Counted from the first letter of the stretch, positions 47,155-61,310 are shown. The stretch is 64,000 nt of DNA from Adiantum capillus-veneris (GCA_014529385.2 CM043945.1:155562741-155626740); one strand, 5' to 3'. Notes: generated by a model not told the origin, from the letters alone. A program made the numbers and translations.

Positions 47155-47214
47155 AAATTTACAGACTTGCATACCTGAACGATCGTGTATACACAAAATC
47201 CATTGCAAGCTCAA

Positions 47215-47283
<69 letters not shown>

Positions 47284-47510
47284 AAAAGGGAGAGGGGAAG
47301 GGAATGTGCAAGTGCACCTCCTTGAGTGAAATCTACATTGGCATGGCCAACTCTGCGGATATGAAATTGTGAGTAGAACCAGGGTCAAAGAGAATGAAAG
47401 AATCATGTTATCTTACCTTTTCCTAGAGAAGAGATAAGAGAGAGAAAAAAGACATAGGCAATGGGTGCAATCTCCCCGCATGCAAGAGTGAGCATTTTCC
47501 TCTTGCATTT
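47155..47510 (-). mobile_element. Dispersed repeat copy 1 with retropepsin remnant and (GA)n
   Basis: It matches 50329-50555 over its ends. On the minus strand 47407-47335 reads DSFILFDPGSTHNFISAELA, an aspartic protease active-site segment of a Ty3-type element with DPG in place of DTG. A pure (GA)n tract at 47218-47282 stands where copy 2 has only an imperfect GA-rich stretch. Confidence 0.65.
47218..47282. repeat. (GA)n microsatellite
   Basis: About 65 bp of pure GA. Confidence 0.95.
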
Positions 47511-47990
47511 ATCTATTTATAGATTTCTTGAATGCTCAAAATGATTATAGATTGTTCGCTAGTGACCATAGCTCAATAATGTAATATTCATGAATCCTTT
47601 TGCATAGACCATTGATCGCTTATGCTTTTGCCACATGTAAGTTGTAACAAATAGATCATTATCAATTTCCATTACATACCTCTCCATTAGAAAGCAACTT
47701 ACCTGCAAATCGTACTCGTAAAAAAGGGGTTAAAATCATGTGTTAAAAAAAAAATAAAAAAATATAAACAAATGAATTTTCTAATGCTTGCCGTCATCCA
47801 CATACTGCATATTCTAGTGTCCATACCACGAGAATAAGCAGTATATGTCATATCCTGATGGATCATGATATCATTGGTCACAATCATCTTTCAATAGTCA
47901 ATTCAAGTTCAATTCCATACACAGTGTTGACAACCAATCATCATAAACCAGATCCAGATCCAAATTCAAATCCAAATGCAAATCACTTTC

Positions 47991-47991
<1 letters not shown>

Positions 47992-48025
<34 letters not shown>
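47992..48025. repeat. (TA)n microsatellite
   Basis: About 17 TA units. Confidence 0.95.
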
Positions 48026-48027
<2 letters not shown>

Positions 48028-48065
48028 GGATAACAAAAATCATACTAGGGGTAGTGGTGGCCAGC

Positions 48066-48330
48066 CACTACAACATGGTTTTGTAATCGGTGCTACCTAA
48101 ATTGATGAATCGACACCAATCATGTGTGCTGCTTAAATCAGTGAATTTGCACTTATGTTGCCTATATCGGCGAATCTATACCTGAAATTGTTTAAAGTAG
48201 TGAGTCTATTGTTTGTTGGTGTGCTGCCTATATTGCCAAATATGCACTCATGCTGCCTCATTAGAAAACCTGCAGGGATAACTAATGTTTGCCTAGATTG
48301 GTGAATCTATGTGCACGTGACCAATGGACT
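48066..48330. mobile_element. Possible CACTA-type terminus with subterminal repeats
   Basis: CACTACAACATGGTTTTG at 48066 has the CACTACAA start usual for plant CACTA transposons. It is followed by about six diverged repeats of roughly 35 bp with cores like GTGCTGCCTATATTG and TGAATCTATGC. The opposite terminus was not found. Confidence 0.4.
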
Positions 48331-50328
48331 AGGCAAGGCATAAAGGCAAAAAATTTATATTACTTGTTTGATAAAAAAGAGAAATAAGTTTGAATGGTGA
48401 AGTATGCATAAATTGTTGTTGACCATTCCAAATCACCTAAGCTGATATAAGTGGTTGCATGACTTAATGCTACCAATAGCATTTCCATTTAGTGCAAGTA
48501 AAGTGAGTGATGACAATGAAATTGGTTGATTTCATACCTCGTACAGTTAATGGAAATAAGTAAAAGAGCGATGTTTGGTAGTACTCTATGTTGTTGCAAA
48601 TTGCTTGAGCGTCGTCTGTTAGGTATAACTGCAAAGAGAATAGCTTACGGGAGATTTGAACAAAATGAGAAAATTGAATGAGATGGTCTATAAATTCATA
48701 GCAAGATCATTAAAAAATGGTCAGGATAATTTTACTTAGTGACTTTTAATAGAGTTGGTCAATAGTGAGTGATTAGTAGTGTGAGATCGCGAGAGAAGTA
48801 GAGAGATAGGAAAAGATGTAATAACTTTAACCCACATAAGGAATTGTTGTAGATTCGATGCTTTGCGAGTATTTGTATTCGCATTGGTTGTTGAATGGTG
48901 AGGTTCTCCCCCTTGCAACATTTGCAGTTATCTACTCGTGCTTTTCTCCCTGATGGCATTAAGTTTTTCCTGTCGGAATGGTTGTTCACTGCACTCACAG
49001 TTATAGGAATGAGAGGGTACTGGATGAAGGGATTTTAGAGGAGATTAGAGATGCGGAATTAGGGTGCTTTTTAGGGATCAAAGAGAGTAATTAAACAAGG
49101 TTCGTCTTTAAAAAATCGTGTTGGGTAGGCTGTTAAAGCGGGAGGGAGTAGGGGTGAGTAGCCATAAGCTATACGAAAAGAAGGACCTTTTCCCATACCC
49201 ACTATGAGCCAAGTCCCACACAACATTAGTGGTATTCATTGAACGTGTACAAAATTGTGGTCACACAATCCGAGAGTGAATTTAAGAGGATGAAGGAGGC
49301 AGCTCCCTTGAAAATAGTAGTACCCTTAATACTTCCATTTTTTCATGGATTATGAGGTTCCCTTGGTGACTAACCAATCAAAATTCAAGCTGAAAATATC
49401 CATTTCCTATTTTCTAGCATGATGTTCTACTTTTACATAATTCTAGGGATATGAAAGGTGTCCTCTCTCCATATTTCCATCTTCACGATCACTTTTGTAA
49501 AAATAGTAACATTCTCTTTTGGTATGTGACCAAAATAATAAACATTTTACTTCTTCATACCACTAATTCTCTAGTGGTGTATGGGGACTCGGCTCTATGT
49601 AGGCACAGTCAATCCCAATAGAAGAGGGGGAGAAAAAGTGAGAGGTAGGACAATGGCTGTGTTGAGAGAGTTGGTTGGCACTTTGAGTTCACCTACTCTG
49701 CAACAACATTAATTCTATAGACGGGTGGCAGCGGGAAGGTGGCTACTTGTTTGAGACGCCGGCAAACTGACGTGGCATTGTGGATGCTCGTTGGCTATCG
49801 CCACTAACTGCCACCACCACCACCACAAGGTTGTCGGGTTGGCCTGGCGGTGGTTGTGTTTGCATGGGGCATCATATGCAGGGTGGCATTGCTCGCCATT
49901 CCTTTACAGTGGCGCTACTCGCCATTCCTTTACAGTTTGGTTTGATTGTTTGCGTTTCAAAAATACATTAATTCAAGTGCACTTATTTGTGACTAGCCTA
50001 GTTCCCACGGGGAGGAAACCCGTCACTCTTGCCATCTAAAATATCATGCTAGGGTGTGGTCTAAGTGGACATGAACTTTCTTTGGGGATAGTGTTTTGAG
50101 TTCGAGGATTATAAATCTCATTTGTTCTCAGAACGGTACTATGTGATCGGCACTAAAAGTTCTCGTTACCTCTTCCTCTTCGTCAAACATGGTGATGTAA
50201 ACTCGGAGCTAGCTCAAGGCTAGGTCTCTTGTGATTGTCCACACGATGTTCTCGTGCTCTCTCTCCCCCTCATTGTCTCCCAATGGTGTTAAGCTTTAAA
50301 AAAAAATTTAGAACACGCAGCATATATA
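48331..50328. other. Interval without recognised gene
   Basis: Only short frames without domain character are present. A CACCAC run lies at about 49811-49826, and ATTCCTTTACAGT recurs at about 49900 and 49923. Confidence 0.45.
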
Positions 50329-50555
50329 AAAATCTGTAGACTTGCATACTTGAACGACCATGTACACACAAAATCCATTGCAAGCTTGATAGAGAGTGAC
50401 AGAGAGTGAGAAGGAGAGGGGAAGGAAATGTGAAAATGCACCTCTTAGAGCAGAGTGCTACACCGGCATGGCAAAAGAAGGGATGAGAGAGGAGAAGAAT
50501 GACATAGAGCACTAGGTGCAATCTCCCCCCATGCAAGAGTAAGCATTTTCCATTG
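50329..50555 (-). mobile_element. Dispersed repeat copy 2 (protease segment deleted)
   Basis: It shares both ends with copy 1 (ACACAAAATCCATTGCAAGC and GTGCAATCTCCCC) but lacks about 100 bp holding the DPG protease segment. Its GA region is short and interrupted (GATAGAGAGTGACAGAGAG). Confidence 0.65.
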
Positions 50556-51101
50556 CAAGATTGATAGAGTGACTACCTGCAAGATGTAGCCACACAAGCA
50601 TATGCAAATCTCACTCCTGCAAGAGTGGATACAAAGAACACCAATCTGTGTCCAAGATTGACAAAACCTATCAAGGTGAGATTCAAAACTCAATCACTGT
50701 CAAAGTAGGAGTCACACTCAACCACTAAACCATCAGAACCTCAATGTCTCAGTATAGCAAAATCCACAAATGGTATACATAAACTGCCATAATTTTGGCA
50801 ATTTAGCTCACTCCTAAATGATCCACCTTATGAATAACTATATCTGTCCAAAATCTTGTAAATGTCTGAACCTGCCACTTGGAGTTGTAACTAGCTGTTG
50901 TACCTACATATACATACATAGCAAAAACCACCCAAAACCATGCTAAAAATAATCTTTGAAATAACCCACACATTTGTACATGAGCACATAACTTGTGCAT
51001 CATAATCCACATTGAAAAAAGTACAAGCTATGAGTAGAAAATCTCCACCGAAAAGTGATCCTCGACCAAAACTCCAACACACTCCACCTATGATATCGAT
51101 G
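50556..51101. other. Interval without recognised gene
   Basis: Nothing recognisable on either strand apart from short ORFs. Confidence 0.45.
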
Positions 51102-51516
51102 TAGAAGACTCGACCTCCGAGCAAGTGTGTCCCCCAGAAACCACGTCTCTCAAGTGGCTGCTGCAAGAGTATGTAAATGCCTCGATGCTCGTGTACGAGA
51201 GCACAAAAGATAGTGGTGTTGATGTTGTTCTTGAACCATCAATGTCGTGCCTCCGTTTTGCACCACCGTTTCTTTTTTACACAAATCTACCAAAAAACCT
51301 CAAATCTCAAGCTCTGCACAAGCTGAAATTGTATCTTCAACCTCCAATGCTCCTCACATATGTTGTGAATGCATAAGACTCCACCTCCAAGCAAGTATGT
51401 GTGTGGGAAACCATGTCTCTCTAGAGACCACTGCGAGGGTGTGTAAATGCCTCCGTGCTCATGTGTGAGAGCACAATAGATAGTGGTGTTGATGTCGATC
51501 TCAAATAAATGATGTT

Positions 51517-51527
<11 letters not shown>
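51102..51527. repeat. Direct repeat, about 155 bp copies spaced 270 bp
   Basis: The copies start near 51102 and 51372. Shared text includes GTGTAAATGCCTC-type phrases and GATAGTGGTGTTGATGT. They are diverged and lie just before the Helitron coding remnant. Confidence 0.7.
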
Positions 51528-53403
<1,876 letters not shown>

Positions 53404-53625
53404 TGTATGCTTCTATCGCATGTTTCGGAGGCTGGGGACTTTTTGAACACTGTATGCGAGCCAAAAATGGCTGCAAGCATACAACCAGACTATCCTAGTA
53501 AGCTCAAAGGGGACAATGGTGTGTCACTCACCGCTCTATGCTTTCCGTCGTGAAGGATTCTGTGACGCATAGAAGAGGGAGCCGCCGCCTCCACGCTCAA
53601 CCTCCTCACCACCACAATGCTCGAT

Positions 53626-53667
<42 letters not shown>

Positions 53668-53745
53668 CATGCACACACGCACACGCGCGCGCACACACAC
53701 ATTCGTGAGCACACGATGGAGAAGAAGGTAGAGGTAGAGCAAAGC
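53404..53745 (-). mobile_element. LTR fragment related to 40340-40748, inside the Helitron
   Basis: It begins TGTATGCTTC on the plus strand right after the CRFGFP codons and follows the LTR at 40340 to about 53745, including CT and CA microsatellites. The far end and a target duplication were not found. Confidence 0.6.
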
Positions 53746-54058
53746 AAATGTGCTGAATATTGTGCTACCAATCACAATTAAAGCAGACAAACATGGATGC
53801 TAAAAAAGACAAGAGGCAATGATAATGGGCAAGAAACACCTGTTTGTGTTGATGATCGCGCTTGATTCGAAGGGTGAACTAGACGAAGATTGCATGAAGT
53901 TCAAAATCCCAACTAGTGCAATGCGTTCCCCTATACAATAGAAAACACAAGGAATACCTCTAGGAGGCACATCAGCGGGAAGAGACACACCCCTTTATTG
54001 AACACAAAAAAAAAAACATAAGGAACCCTAACCTAAGTATTTACATTCCCGTAGAGGG

Positions 54059-54493
54059 TCAAGGGAACTGGATATTGTATAAATGGGTGAGTAGCTCTAA
54101 GTCTAAACCCCTATCCTCGTCATCGTCAAGAAAAATAAAATCATCATCAGTGAGACCATACGTGCTATCCGTGTAATCGTGTAAATCTTCCTCATCATTA
54201 GATGCACATATGTTCACTAAGAATGTCACTAGGTGTGTATAGTCATTTTGCTCAAAAAGATAAGCTTGTGCAATCGGCGAGACGTTCTCTACTAAGTAGG
54301 GATCAATCATGGTCAAGAGAGGTATCATCCATTCTAATTCCTCAAAAATTTTCTCACACTCTAGTGTATCTACCAAATCCCATTCACAAGCAAGCACCGG
54401 GTAGACTATGTGAAACACTTGCGAAAAGTAAAGGGAGTACCTCTCACCCAAGGTAGGAGTGGATGACTCTAGCATACTAGAATATCTATACAC
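54059..54493 (-). CDS. Unrecognised acidic ORF, 144 codons
   Basis: The minus-strand frame is acidic and leucine-rich, with DDDFIFLDDDEDRGLDLELL near the C-terminus. No domain was recognised. The neighbours are a Helitron/LTR on one side and a copia LTR on the other, so it may be a transposon remnant or chance. The surrounding intervals (53746-54058 and 54494-54731) hold nothing I can name. Confidence 0.25.
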   Translation of the reverse strand: MYRYSSMLESSTPTLGERYSLYFSQVFHIVYPVLACEWDLVDTLECEKIFEELEWMIPLLTMIDPYLVENVSPIAQAYLFEQNDYTHLVTFLVNICASNDEEDLHDYTDSTYGLTDDDFIFLDDDEDRGLDLELLTHLYNIQFP

Positions 54494-54731
54494 ACAGATA
54501 GATTTTGGTTAGTGTGAAAATATTATAAGGGTCATGTCAAAAGGTCGTGTCCTTGTGCATAATGTGTTATTATGATTTTTTGGGTCATGTACTAGAATTT
54601 GTAGGTTTCAAGCTTTTAGTTTGATAGCTCTTGCTCTTTCACTTTTTTGTTCTTGTTTTCTTGAGTATAGGGCTATATATATAGATTCCCTAAGATTGGG
54701 AGATTGAGAGGTCAGGGAGGAAGGTTAAGAG

Positions 54732-54958
54732 TGTTACCATATACATGTGATAATGATGTGTGTGAACACACTTAGGACCGTCGGGGCATTTTTTCCCTCT
54801 TTAGGAGTTTTTTCCCCTGTGCATTGTATATACGCCCATCATTCTAGGTCTATCTATATTTCCATTGCACACTAAGTAAAACACTCTCCATTGTGTGCCT
54901 TGAGCTTCCTTCATCTTCCCCAAGTTGTGTGTGTTTTCCTGCAATCCTAATTTCAACA
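54732..54958 (+). repeat. 5' LTR of a Ty1/copia element, 227 bp
   Basis: It starts TGTTACCATATACATG and ends CTAATTTCAACA, so the ends are inverted (TGTT/AACA). The primer-binding site TTGGTATCAGAGCAGG follows. A TATA-like TTGTATATACG is near 54825. Confidence 0.8.
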
Positions 54959-55319
54959 ATTGGTATCAGAGCAGGTTGTGTCCTTCCAGGCTTAGTCGTC
55001 AGTAGCTCCAACACATGCCTGCTTACTTTCTCTGATTTTAGTGAGCTTTGGCAAGTGTTCGTAGGTCAACAAAATTTTTAGGGTAGCTCGTAGATCTTAG
55101 TCTTCTCAAATGATTCGAGCTCATTTCTGCCTCTGTTTCCACTACAAGCAGTACTGCACAGGCTATTCCGTCATTGTGTGTAGAATTTTTTTCAATGCTA
55201 TTTTCTGTATAACAGGTCCCTTTACAGTTTTCTATGGTTTTTGTGATTTATAGCATGTGTTGTTCTTGCTTCATTTCTCCTCTTTTTGGGTAGTTTTCAC
55301 ATCAGGTGCAACATTTACC

Positions 55320-56408
55320 ATGGTTGACAACAACACAGATGTGTTCAAGATGTTTGTTGCTGAGAACAGATTGGATGGGGAAATTACCCTATGTGGGCTT
55401 ACATGATTCAACATGTTCTTGTGTCAAAGGGCGTCTGGAATATTGTGCAGGGCATTGATGTGCGTCCTGGTTTTGAGGATGTAGGCGATGTTGAGGATGT
55501 TGCAGGTCTTGCTGCAAGGATTGCTGCTGTTAGAGCTGTTTTGCCTACGACAAAACAAGCTCGTTGGGATGTAAAGGATGCGCATACTCATGTGTTGATT
55601 TTATTTTCTATGAAGCGCATCATTACTCCTCACATTCATTCAAAAAAATCTGCAAAACAGGCTTGGGATATTCTTGCTCGTCTTTATGCAAGCCGCAATG
55701 AGGTAAAAATTGCATTGTTGCATAAAGAGCTGGAGTCGAAGATTATTCATGAATAAGATGATATGGACACTTTCCTTACTGGTGTCAAGGATATCAATAA
55801 GCAACTTATTTCTGTAGGTGAAGTCATTTCAGACAGTTCCCTTACACAGAGTGTTCTTGATGCATTGCCAGATTCTTACCAGACTTTTGATAGTACTTGG
55901 AGACTTATGAACCAAGGAAATCCTGAAGTTGTCAATTTTGATGCATTGTGCACATTGCTATTGCAAGAGTCACTTTCCAGAAAAAACAGGACTAGACAAC
56001 GTGCAATTGAACATGCTTTTATTGCTTCTCAAAGAAAGGGTGGTAACAACAATGCAACCACTTCTTATGGTTCTTCTGCAAGTGGAAAAATATCTGTTCC
56101 TAATGCTTCTACTGGCAGCAATTTGTATGTTTGGTGATAAGGGCAAAAAGAAGACGTGTTGTCATTATTGTAAAGCTAATGATCACTTGAACAAGCAGTG
56201 TCCTAAGTTGAAGGCCAAAGAGGCAAAGAAGAAAGAGGGCGGTTCCACTGCAAATGCTGGTTTCACTACAAATGCAGCCATTGTTGAGTCTTTTGTGAAA
56301 GGAGACTATGATGTTGATGTTGATGTAGAATGGGCTTTTAGTGCAGAGTGTACCTATAATCCTGATTTCCATGATGCATGCATGTCAGTTACTGCAGATT
56401 CACATGTG
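55320..56408 (+). pseudogene. Ty1/copia gag, frameshifted, pol missing
   Basis: The ATG at 55320 opens MVDNNTDVFKMF. A one-base loss near 55380 shifts the frame. The UBN2-type Gag follows (KQARWDVKDAHTHVLILFS, AWDILARLYASRNE, LTQSVLDALPDSY). There is a TAA at 55754-55756, another shift near 56125 and a CCHC knuckle CHYCKANDHLNKQC (about 56160). The copia body stops at 56408, where the Tat LTR begins. No protease, integrase or RT of copia is present. Confidence 0.85.
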
Positions 56409-57609
56409 TAGATCATGCCTAAAAGCTTGCCCACTAGCCTCATGTATATATGTATACATAGCTCTGCAAGTTTTGGAAGTGGTCCTGTAAAAATTCATGT
56501 ACAAAGGTGTGATTTTGCCAAGCTTTGGTGCTGATGTTTTGGGTTGTTTAAGTTTCCAAAACATAGTTTTTAATAAACAATTTCAGCCGTGCTTTATAGC
56601 TCGTGAATTGGACTTGTCCATCATGAGTTATGGGCATCCGAGGTGGGCGATCTCAACCTAGAAGGTGATTACGGGTGCATGCGAAAAGGGCAACTGGGCC
56701 AATTTGACAATTGGAATTAAAAATGATGAGGTTTAAGAATTCTAGATGTAGCTGAGATGATGGGCTTCGAGTCGTGGGTTACGGTGAGTCATTCGGTGAT
56801 TGGAGCAACAAGTTATACTTGGGGGAAGTTTGTCCGAGAAGCCCTCCTGCTTTGGGGAAAATCTGGAAATTTGTGGGCACAAGGGGTTTGGGAGAATTTC
56901 CATGTGGCAGGGAGATTATCCCACATGGGAAGGAAAAGGGGGAGAATGGGGGGTATATAGGCCAAAGGAGGACCCCCTATTTCTTGTATCAATTGGAGAG
57001 AAGCTTGGCTTGGTGGGCTTCATGGGCTCATGGGCTTCATGGGAGAGAATGACACATTTTTTGAGTGCACACTCAGATGGACAGGCATTTGGACATCCCT
57101 TTTGGTCCACCGGCCACTTGCCCCCACCCCATTCCTTGGTCAAAGGGTCAGCGACACCTCATTTTTCACCCAAAAAAAGGCCAAAATTGAACCAATTAAA
57201 AGGTGCCTACAAATAAAGCCTTGTCGGCTAAGAAGGGAAAGAAGATTTGTGGGGAATAAAAGATAAGAAAGGCCCCATTTTAATAGCTGCAACACCTGCA
57301 CAACTTCTAGAGAGCTCGTTTTTGAGCAAGAGAAAGGACACCTCCATGTTCGAGTGGCCATAACTTCTTCATTTTTCCTCTATTTTTTGCCTATGGATAC
57401 TCTACGAACATCTCCACGAGTCAAGATTCATCACGATATCCTCTATTTCTCCTGATTCTGAGTGTGTTCGATGCTTGAAGGGTTTTTCATAAATCTCTAC
57501 ATGTGTTTACCACATGTGTTTTTGGCGGTGCAATAGTTCTTCCTTCTGATGGTGTGGCTCGTGCAAGGCTATAGAGGCATTAATTTTCCTTTTCGTTTGC
57601 ACTCTAACA
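56409..57609 (+). repeat. 5' LTR of the Tat element (start truncated)
   Basis: Homology with the 3' copy starts at TAGATCATGCC (56409 and 63222). It ends CACTCTAACA before the primer-binding site TGGTGCCCGCACTAAGG (57616-57632). A TATA box GTATATAG is at 56953. The 3' copy lacks the block containing it. Confidence 0.75.
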
Positions 57610-57920
57610 TTATTTTGGTGCCCGCACTAAGGAGCAAGTGCTCCCATGCTCCAATTCTTGTGAAATATGTCTATTTTGCAGGTAGAGAATGTAAAGGGGA
57701 TGTGGGTCCTCATGGACAACCGCCTATGTATGTGCAAATTGTGGATAGCACTTGAGGCAGTTGTATAATTGGATTACAGCCTTTGAAGGGTCGTGAGGTT
57801 TTGTGAAGCCAAGCACTGGGGGCCGGGTTACCTAGTGTGAGGTGGATTAAGTACTGGAGCGATCCATCGACATCCTTGAGCTCTTGACGTCACACGTAAG
57901 TGTTTTTGTGGCAATCAAAC

Positions 57921-58854
57921 ATGGCGAACAAGTTCCCACAACTTCATGGATTGCCTAATGAGAATGCACAGAATTTTATTGAAAAATTGAAAGTCATTTG
58001 CTTACTGCAAAATATACTAGACCAAGCTATATTGTTGCGGCTGTTACAGTACAGTTTACAGGATTAGGCAAAAGTTTGGTTACACAATCATGAAGAGTTG
58101 ATGCGGGTACAAACTTCAAGCGTAGTTTTGGACTACAATCGTGTGAAGCAAGCTTTCTTGGCACATTATAAATCCATTGAAGTACCTGATGAAGTTTGGC
58201 ATGAAATTTTGGGATACACTCAAAAGAGTAATCAGAGTGTTGATGATTTTGTCATGCAATTCACCCGTTTATGGGATAAATGGCCCCGAGCTTTGGGAAA
58301 TGAAATCCCTCCATCCATGTTAAAGAAGGACCGTTTTGTGGCAAACAAAAGAAAGTTTGAAGTTTAAAGTTGAGCTGCAAAGGCCCACCACTTTCTAGGA
58401 AGCAGTCACTATCACCAGAGATAAAGAATGAAAGGCTCAAAGACTCAATGCGTATGGGAAAGCCATCCTTGTGCAAAGTAATGGTGGCCAAAAGGAAGAA
58501 AATCGGGCAGAGGTTGGAGCCCAACCTGCTCAAAGGGTTGCTAACACTGAACATTTACAACAAAATATGCAAGTTATAATGACCATGATGCAGGAATTGC
58601 AACTTAGTGTTCTTGGAGGTGGAGGTGGTCATGGTCGCGGTCGAGGTAGAGGGATGGCTCAGGATGCGGGTCATGGACAAGGCATCTTTGAGCCGCAGAG
58701 GAGGTTTATTCCTACTTGTTATAATTGTGGTGAACTTGGTCAATTCAACACTTATTGTTCAAAGCCAACAAGGATGGGAGGTGATATGTTCCCACTCCCC
58801 CAACAGATTCCTAATAGGGCTAATTATTATGCATTGGATATTTGGGGAGATTAA
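57921..58854 (+). pseudogene. Tat element gag
   Basis: The ATG at 57921 opens MANKFPQLHGLPNENAQNF. A TAG follows near 58065, then AKVWLHNHEELMR continues the capsid, with QSVDDFVMQFTRLWDKW. A shift near 58365 leads to a Gly/Arg-rich stretch (GGGHGRGRGRG) and a CCHC knuckle CYNCGELGQFNTYC (about 58717). The HxxC spacing is altered, since His is replaced by Gln in the usual place. Confidence 0.75.
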
Positions 58855-59820
58855 GGTACTAAATAGGAAAATCAGGCCTCAACCTCTGGTGGTCATGTGG
58901 GTAGAAAAGAAAGAAGCAGATGTGTTGCCTGTGGGAAAAAGAGAAAGGGAAGGCTATGCCGCTCCCGGTCCTAGCAAAAAGAAAGGGAAAGAGAAAGAGG
59001 GTGAAGATGCGAAAGCCAAGAGGAAGAGAAGACCTTGTAGACAGTTTGAAGTGGAAGATTTACCTTTGGGAGAAGGCCAAACAACTTACAATTTAAAGGA
59101 AGACTTGATTGCGAGGAAAGTAGGTTTTACTTTTGGACAATTGATGAATATGGTGCCCAAACTCAAGAGGCAGTGGAAGTCATTAGTGAATCCCGAGAAA
59201 GAGCCGAAGCATGGACACGAAGCATGGACAAGTCAGAGTGTTGGCTGTGGGAGAGTTACCCGACATTTTTCCTATGGTGAACGCTTGGCACAATGGTGTG
59301 GGCATGGGAGAGGCCTACATTGATAGAGGTGCTCAAGTTTGTGTGATCACACAGTCATGTGTCGATAGAGTGGGTCTCATTACATGTAGAAGCTTTGGGT
59401 TTTGGATTTGACTAGAAAACCATGCCAAAGTGAAGTGTTTGGGGATGATTAAGAATTTAGAAGTTGAAGTCTTTAACGTGAAGGATATAGTAAACTTTCA
59501 TGTTATGCCGGTTGTCCTAGGAGCTTTTCCTCTTATTTTGGGATGACGTTGGTTGAGAGCTTTTGGTGATGTGCAAGATTGGGGCAAGGGAACAATCTGT
59601 GTGTATGGCAGGAAGGGAGAAAAGAGGGTGTTTGATATGACTATTAACAAGCAACCTATGGCACTAGAGGATGTGAATGAGCATGATGAATACAAAGTTA
59701 CCAGTGAAGATAGTTCTGAAGATTCAGAAAGTAGCTCTGCTTCCAGTTCCAGTGACGAGGGTGAAGTGTCATTTTTGTTGTTGGACAAGGAGAAGGGAGA
59801 AGGGAGAAGTGGGTGAAATA
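58855..59820 (+). pseudogene. Tat element protease region
   Basis: A basic linker leads to QFEVEDLPLGEGQTTYNLKE-type text and LVPKLKRQWK-like sequence. The protease segment reads AYIDRGAQVCVITQSC (about 59315-59360), with DRG in place of the usual DSG/DGG. LGAFPLILG follows. A Ser/Glu-rich tail closes this part. Stops interrupt it. Confidence 0.65.
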
Positions 59821-60029
59821 TAGCAAGTGTCAGGAAATTAAACGCTTCAAGCGGTTTAGAGAAACTTGAAGAGTTGATGCAGCCTAATAGGACTTGCTAG
59901 TGAAGAAAGAGTTGATTCAAAATATGCTGAGTACTGATTTGAGGCAAGGAGAAAGAAGGGAGTACTTAGCAATGTTAGACATATTCCCAAACCTTTTCAT
60001 CACTTCATATCAATAAACAAGGGATTTCT

Positions 60030-60770
60030 ATGAAGATCGAACTAGTTGAAGGGGCAAAGCCAATACGACAGAAATTAGGAAGAATGGGTAAGGAGAAAAT
60101 GAATGCTTTAAAGGAAGAATTGGATAAGATTTTAGATGTAGGGTTCATTGTGCCAGTTGATAATACTGAATGGGTGAGCCTTGTAGTGGTCACTCCAAAG
60201 AAAGATGGGCGTTGGAGAGTTTGTGTTGATTACAAGCCATTGAATGCAGTGACCAAGAAAGATCCTTACCCTTTGCCTTTCATTGATCAACTTTTAGATG
60301 TAGTGGTTGGATTTGATAGATACAGTGTCTGTGATGGTTATTTAGGATATTTTTAGCTTATCCTTGCTCCTAAAGACCGGAAAAAGACTACTTTTAGCAT
60401 GCCATGGGGTTGTTTCTACTTTTGCTACCTTCCTTTTGGGTTTACAAATGGGCCTGGAGCTTTTGAAAGAGAAGTGGACTGGGTCCTTACCCCGTTCCTT
60501 GGGAAGTTTGTCAAAGGATTCATAGATGATTTCTGTGTATACAGTTCAAGGAAAGAGCATGTTTAAAAGCTTGAAATGGCTTTTGCAAGGTATGATGAAT
60601 GCGGGGGTCAACTGAAACCTAAAAAATGTCATTTGGCACAACCAAGGGAAAAGCTTCTTGGACATGTGATTTTGGAAAATGGGATTGAAGCGGATGGAGG
60701 CTTTGCTGTTGCTATTATCTCCAAAAGATACCAGACAGCTGGCCACTTTCATACAGAAGGTTAAGTATTT
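60030..60770 (+). pseudogene. Tat element reverse transcriptase
   Basis: The frame reads WRVCVDYKPLNAVT, YPLPFIDQLLD, CYLPFGFTNGPGAFE and FIDDFCVYSS (catalytic IDD, about 60520). LKPKKCHLA and LGHVILENGIEAD complete the fingers/thumb region. Stops occur at about 60355 and 60563, and a frameshift lies near 60700. Confidence 0.85.
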
Positions 60771-61310
60771 GTCTCGTTTCATACTTTTGGCATCACATCT
60801 ATTATATCCATTGCAGCAAACAGTTAAGAATGACCCCTTGAAGTGGTCTCGTGATTGTGACGATGTTTTTGATAGAGTCAAAGAGGTTTTAAGTACACTA
60901 TCCATTATGTCAGCTCCTGACTGGGAAAAGGAGTTTTATGCTAACCCATCAGTGGGAGATAATGCCATTGGGGCAATATTATTGCAAAAGGGGAAGGAAT
61001 CTCAGTATATGAAGTTTGTTCATTATGCTAGTAGAGTGAAGACTCCTCATGAAAGAGATTTTGACCAATATGGTTTATGCTTGCAGACTATTCAGACACT
61101 ACTTATTGCAAAAGTCATTCACCTTTCTCACCAATTATTCATTGCTTCTCCAGCTGTTAATAATTCAAATATATCAAAAACAGTGATGAGATGGGTTATT
61201 GAACTTCAAGAGTTTCAGTTCACCTTTTTGGTGGAAGAGAGTACTCGGGCTTCCCTGACATATTTACTCACTTATAAAGACACTCCTGTTTTGGTTAAAG
61301 AAGAGGTGGT
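60771..61310 (+). pseudogene. Tat element original Ty3 RNase H, catalytic residues lost
   Basis: The position and framework match Ty3 RNase H (VGDNAIGAILLQKG, VHYASRVKTPHERDF, then the linker). The catalytic DAS is NPS (YANPSVGDNAIG), the EKE glutamate region reads QYGLCLQ, and the TDH motif is not visible. The frame is open here, so these changes are not explained by frameshift. It probably acts only as a structural connection. Confidence 0.7.
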
